Shown: positions 6,093 through 8,038 of the stretch, piece after piece | How positions within the stretch are numbered: the first letter of the stretch is position 1 | Layout: every line of letters begins with the position of its first letter | Origin: JAUSNA01 sp964511965 | Lineage (GTDB): Bacteria > Patescibacteriota > Microgenomatia > Levybacterales > GWA1-39-11 | Direction: 5' to 3' | Assembly (NCBI GenBank): GCA_964511965.1 | Contig: CAZEGF010000053.1 | Location: forward strand, 1 to 8,038 | DNA length: 8,038 nt | Translations under genes and position numbers: made by a program | Notes under the pieces: model-generated | The model's database searches: none | Seen by the model: the letters and a program-made list of their open reading frames with translations, nothing else | What the model was told of the DNA's origin: nothing

Positions 6093-6500
6093 TTAAGACC
6101 AGGCTCCGAAAATTGCACCGGCTACACCCAAGAAAATAAAATAATATCCGCATTCAATAAAGAACAATTCCCAAGCTTTCTTCTCAAAAAGAACCTCGGA
6201 TAGCTTGACAGCTACAATAAAACCTAACCAAATCCAAAATGCTGCTGTCAACCCCATAGCTACAGTTCTAATAGGTACCGTATTTATAACTAATGCCAGA
6301 ACGTAGGAGGTAACTAAAGATCCTACAAACATCATGCCATATGTTTTTGGCATATTTGCTTTGCCTTTTTCCATGTCCTCTTTAGTCATTTTGATCAATT
6401 TCATCCAACGTTTACCAAATAAAGGACCGTACCAAATTGACCCAATAACCATACTTAAAATTGCACTAACTAAAACTGCGAGAAGATTTACATTTGCCAT
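6093..6500 (-). CDS. DUF1761 family small membrane protein
   Basis: 135 residues with four hydrophobic segments (about 5-25, 54-73, 80-101 and 113-133). The first contains the diagnostic SMVIGSIWYGPLFGKRWMK (about 16-34), in which the aromatic/Gly-Pro-Leu-Phe-Gly pattern is typical of DUF1761. A short basic loop with MTKEDMEKGKANM follows. The family is uncharacterised. Start choice is firm: an AAAGGAGGTGA Shine-Dalgarno lies just upstream of the ATG at 6500. It is transcribed on the same strand as the phosphoribosyltransferase-like gene but has its own promoter in the 89-base gap, and it converges on the DUF475 gene. Confidence 0.9.
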   Translation of the reverse strand: MANVNLLAVLVSAILSMVIGSIWYGPLFGKRWMKLIKMTKEDMEKGKANMPKTYGMMFVGSLVTSYVLALVINTVPIRTVAMGLTAAFWIWLGFIVAVKLSEVLFEKKAWELFFIECGYYFIFLGVAGAIFGAWS

Positions 6501-6505
6501 ATCAA

Positions 6506-6517
6506 TTCACCTCCTTT
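6506..6517 (-). promoter_or_regulatory. Strong Shine-Dalgarno site of the DUF1761 gene
   Basis: On the minus strand the leader reads GAAAGGAGGTGA, then about six bases, then the ATG at 6500. AGGAGGTG is complementary to the 16S rRNA anti-Shine-Dalgarno end. It is the only clear ribosome binding site in the window; the other genes are coupled or apparently leaderless. Confidence 0.85.
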
Positions 6518-6521
6518 CAAA

Positions 6522-6595
6522 TTAAACTTTAAACTATAAACTTAAAACCTAAAAATAGTGTAAACCTACCATCTAATAACTATCAACTATTAAAT
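6522..6595. repeat. Degenerate heptamer tandem repeats
   Basis: Read on the plus strand, consecutive 7-base units TTAAACT (6522-6528), TTAAACT (6529-6535), ATAAACT (6536-6542), TAAAACC (6543-6549) and TAAAAAT (6550-6556) are followed, after an 18-base break, by AATAACT (6575-6581), ATCAACT (6582-6588) and ATTAAAT (6589-6595). The consensus is roughly WTAAACT. The array fills most of the gap between two genes and includes the DUF1761 promoter -35 region; its right end reaches the stop codon of the phosphoribosyltransferase-like gene. Confidence 0.6.
6557..6586 (-). promoter_or_regulatory. Promoter of the DUF1761 gene
   Basis: On the minus strand, TTGATA (6586-6581, 5 of 6 to TTGACA) is followed after 18 bases by TACACT (6562-6557, 4 of 6 to TATAAT). 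The expected start near 6550 gives a leader of about 50 bases that ends in the strong Shine-Dalgarno. Part of the -35 box lies within the heptamer repeats. Confidence 0.45.
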
Positions 6596-7204
6596 CCTGG
6601 GAAGATTTGTACCTATCGAAGTCTTTGCCATTTTTCTAAGTGATAAAAAAACCCTATCGAGTCTTTCTTCTACATCTTGAGGTTTGTTTGGATTTCTTCT
6701 AGATGCACTAACTACCATTGCTGTTTCGCAAAGCAATTCGTAAACTGATTTATTAAATGTTCCTACGCCTAAGTTTGGCATTCGTTCAATAGTTCGTTGG
6801 TGAATAGGATTTCCAGCAAAAGCAAAAATGGGGGCTTTCTTAAAGCCAAATTCAAGAAATGCATTTCGCAATACTGAAGCCTTCAAGCCAGTGCTAACAA
6901 ATTCATCCACTACAACTACTCCTTCCGGCGTTTTTTCTACATATTGCCGTACAAACTGACGCAACTCATACTGACCGCCATAGAAATCAAAATGGGGAAA
7001 AGTGACAACTTGTTTTCCATTCAATAATCCTGCCCCTTCACATAAAGATCTCGAAATGTCCGAGCTGTCCCCTGGGAAGATGAGGGTGTGAGGAGATTCA
7101 GCCTCAAGAAAGTCTGCAAGTCCACGCACAGACTGCCTAAAATCAAATTCCAATGATGGAATTTCAAAACTAGAACTGTCTCCTGCTTGTGCTTCTGCTG
7201 CCAT
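6590..7204 (-). CDS. Phosphoribosyltransferase-like protein, specific role unknown
   Basis: 204 residues from the ATG at 7204. The same frame stays open upstream, with another ATG at 7237, but that region is tRNA-Leu(CAG), so the longer form is rejected. The core VVVVDEFVSTG (96-106), followed by a helix, resembles the PRPP loop of type I phosphoribosyltransferases (hydrophobic strand, acidic pair, x3, TG); here the acidic pair is DE rather than DD or ED. An earlier LIFPGDSSDISRSL (41-54) fits the first strand-turn-helix of that fold. FAFAGNPIHQRTIERMP (128-143) is unusual for the family. No hood or substrate motif identifies a base. There is no Shine-Dalgarno site; the ATG lies two bases from the tRNA discriminator base. 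It is therefore likely co-transcribed with the tRNA. The fold call is moderate and the function open. Confidence 0.7.
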   Translation of the reverse strand: MAAEAQAGDSSSFEIPSLEFDFRQSVRGLADFLEAESPHTLIFPGDSSDISRSLCEGAGLLNGKQVVTFPHFDFYGGQYELRQFVRQYVEKTPEGVVVVDEFVSTGLKASVLRNAFLEFGFKKAPIFAFAGNPIHQRTIERMPNLGVGTFNKSVYELLCETAMVVSASRRNPNKPQDVEERLDRVFLSLRKMAKTSIGTNLPRI

Positions 7205-7205
7205 G

Positions 7206-7288
7206 TGCCCGAGAGAGGAGTCGAACCTCCACACCATTGCTGATACAGCGTTCTGAACACTGCACGTCTACCATTCCGTCACTCGGGC
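7206..7288 (-). tRNA. tRNA-Leu (CAG)
   Basis: 83 bases on the minus strand. Acceptor GCCCGAG (7288-7282) pairs with CTCGGGC (7213-7207); D stem ACG/CGT. Anticodon stem CAGTG/CGCTG holds loop TTCAGAA, anticodon CAG, reading CUG. A long variable arm of class II leucine type is followed by T arm GGAGG-TTCGACT-CCTCT, the same stem as in tRNA-Leu(GAG). Discriminator A7206 is followed by CAT, so no CCA is encoded. The next three bases after one C are the ATG of the downstream gene on the same strand. Confidence 0.95.
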
Positions 7289-7297
7289 ATGCGTTTT

Positions 7298-7306
7298 ATT
7301 GTAACA
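7298..7306 (-). promoter_or_regulatory. Extended -10 promoter of tRNA-Leu(CAG)
   Basis: On the minus strand TGtTACAAT occurs at 7306-7298, with TACAAT (5 of 6) ending nine bases before the tRNA. The -35 position (AGAACA, 7326-7321) matches only in ACA. The same extended -10 style is seen at the DUF475, Nudix and tRNA cluster promoters. It would also drive the phosphoribosyltransferase-like gene. Confidence 0.5.
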
Positions 7307-7348
7307 AAAGCTATATAGTTTGTTCTATTGAGATTGTTTTTATTCTTC

Positions 7349-7377
7349 TTGACACAAATATTTTCACATGTTTAAGT
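7349..7377 (+). promoter_or_regulatory. Promoter of the lysozyme-like gene
   Basis: A perfect TTGACA (7349-7354), 17 bases, then TTAAGT (7372-7377) with a TG extension at 7369-7370. The -10 box is poor by itself but well supported by the -35, spacing and TG. Five bases separate it from the ATG at 7383, so the message would be leaderless. AAGG at 7378-7381 is too close to the ATG to act as a Shine-Dalgarno site. Confidence 0.55.
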
Positions 7378-7382
7378 AAGGC

Positions 7383-8033
7383 ATGGACTCTGGAAATACT
7401 CTTATTAACAATAGTAACACCTCGGTTTTGCCTCAAAATCTTCCAAGAAAATCATCGACAAAAAAATTAGCTTTTCTTGCTCTGTACTTTGGAGTTATAC
7501 CATTTTTCCTGCTTTTTCTTGTTCTATTTTCGCTTGCATTAAAATATGAGAGTAATGGATATATATCGCGCCAAGCACACAAACCCCAATTCCAAGCTTT
7601 ACCTTCTGATAATGATGTGAGTTCAGTTAAAGTAGATAGTCAAGACGGAAGAGTGCAGGCTCTTGAATCTTTTTTTGCAAAGTATAATTCACCGCTTCAG
7701 GGGCATGGGAAATACATTGTTGAGCAAGCCGATGAGCATAAGATCGATTACAGACTGATTCCGGCAATAGCTATGCAGGAAAGCACACTTTGCAAAAAAG
7801 TCATTAAAAATTCCAATCATTGCTGGGGATTTGGAATATACGGAGGCAAAGTAACCCGTTTTGCCAATTATGATGAAGGAATAGCAAAAGTAACCGCAAC
7901 ACTTGCTAAAAAATATGTACAAAAGGGATATGTAAGTCCTGATGAAATAGTGCAAAAATATACCCCTGGGGATACAGGACGCTCGCCTGAGGTAGTAAAC
8001 CTTATGATGCAGCACATCACCGACGCACTATAG
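7383..8033 (+). CDS. Membrane-anchored lysozyme-like (SLT-fold) protein
   Basis: 216 residues. A polar, basic N-terminus (PRKSSTKK, 21-28) precedes one hydrophobic segment at about 29-53, so the rest should face outside the cell. A linker of about 50 residues leads to a lysozyme-like domain from about 108: YIVEQADEHKIDYRLIPAIA, then MQES with E133 in the place of the catalytic glutamate of soluble lytic transglycosylase/lysozyme folds. N145-H-C-WGFGIYGG (145-155) and F160-ANYDEGI match the downstream substrate-cleft segments. C137 and C147 could form a disulfide. It probably cuts peptidoglycan in wall remodelling or division; the activity is inferred from the fold. The gene ends with TAG at 8031-8033, five bases before the window edge. 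Confidence 0.82.
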   Translation: MDSGNTLINNSNTSVLPQNLPRKSSTKKLAFLALYFGVIPFFLLFLVLFSLALKYESNGYISRQAHKPQFQALPSDNDVSSVKVDSQDGRVQALESFFAKYNSPLQGHGKYIVEQADEHKIDYRLIPAIAMQESTLCKKVIKNSNHCWGFGIYGGKVTRFANYDEGIAKVTATLAKKYVQKGYVSPDEIVQKYTPGDTGRSPEVVNLMMQHITDAL

Positions 8034-8038
8034 CCTCT

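Noticed and set aside
7205..7237. Longer N-terminus (ATG at 7237) for the phosphoribosyltransferase-like protein
   Set aside because: The extra residues would be encoded by the T arm and acceptor stem of tRNA-Leu(CAG).
7689..8015. 108-codon minus-strand frame opposite the lysozyme-like gene
   Set aside because: The translation is rich in Tyr, Phe and Cys without recognisable motifs, and the plus-strand gene has clear conserved motifs.

Overview
The window is a compact, AT-rich bacterial segment with five tRNA genes, eight complete protein genes and one cut off by the left edge. Gaps are short and many junctions overlap. Several features suggest a reduced genome of the candidate phyla radiation (Patescibacteria, perhaps Microgenomates): tight packing, few Shine-Dalgarno sites, extended -10 promoters placed almost on the start codon, and a mix of DUF475, DUF1761, PEBP and small anchored lysozyme-like proteins. 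This assignment is an inference; no marker gene here proves it. TGA acts as a stop (end of the CYTH gene), so the UGA-glycine code of SR1/Gracilibacteria is not supported.

Left part (1-3495, + strand): a chain of four genes. They are a cobalamin-binding radical SAM enzyme (5' end missing), a CYTH-fold triphosphate-binding protein, a (d)CMP kinase and a Nudix hydrolase. The first three overlap by 1 and 4 bases. The fourth starts 7 bases after the kinase and has its own extended -10 box. Three of the four belong to nucleotide or triphosphate families, so a shared nucleotide-related role is possible but unproven.

Middle (3492-5142): on the minus strand, a membrane-anchored protein of unknown function sits downstream of a PEBP/YbhB-like protein. 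The PEBP promoter is interleaved with a divergent promoter for a plus-strand tRNA cluster: Leu(GAG), Val(TAC), Phe(GAA), Gly(GCC). A 147-base spacer before tRNA-Gly holds C-rich and G-rich blocks that can pair in several alternative ways, including with the tRNA-Gly acceptor strand.

Right part (5165-8038): a DUF475/TerC-like membrane protein converges on a DUF1761 membrane protein. The DUF1761 gene is the only one here with a strong Shine-Dalgarno site, and its leader contains heptamer repeats. Upstream of it on the minus strand, tRNA-Leu(CAG) runs almost directly into a phosphoribosyltransferase-like gene whose ATG starts two bases after the tRNA discriminator base. Divergent from the tRNA is a membrane-anchored lysozyme-like protein with a TTGACA promoter that would give a leaderless mRNA.

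The most notable signals are the repeated -10-to-ATG spacing of 5-7 bases with no Shine-Dalgarno, and the tRNA-to-mRNA junction that would create a near-leaderless message by tRNA 3' processing. No CRISPR array, insertion sequence or obvious defence system is visible.
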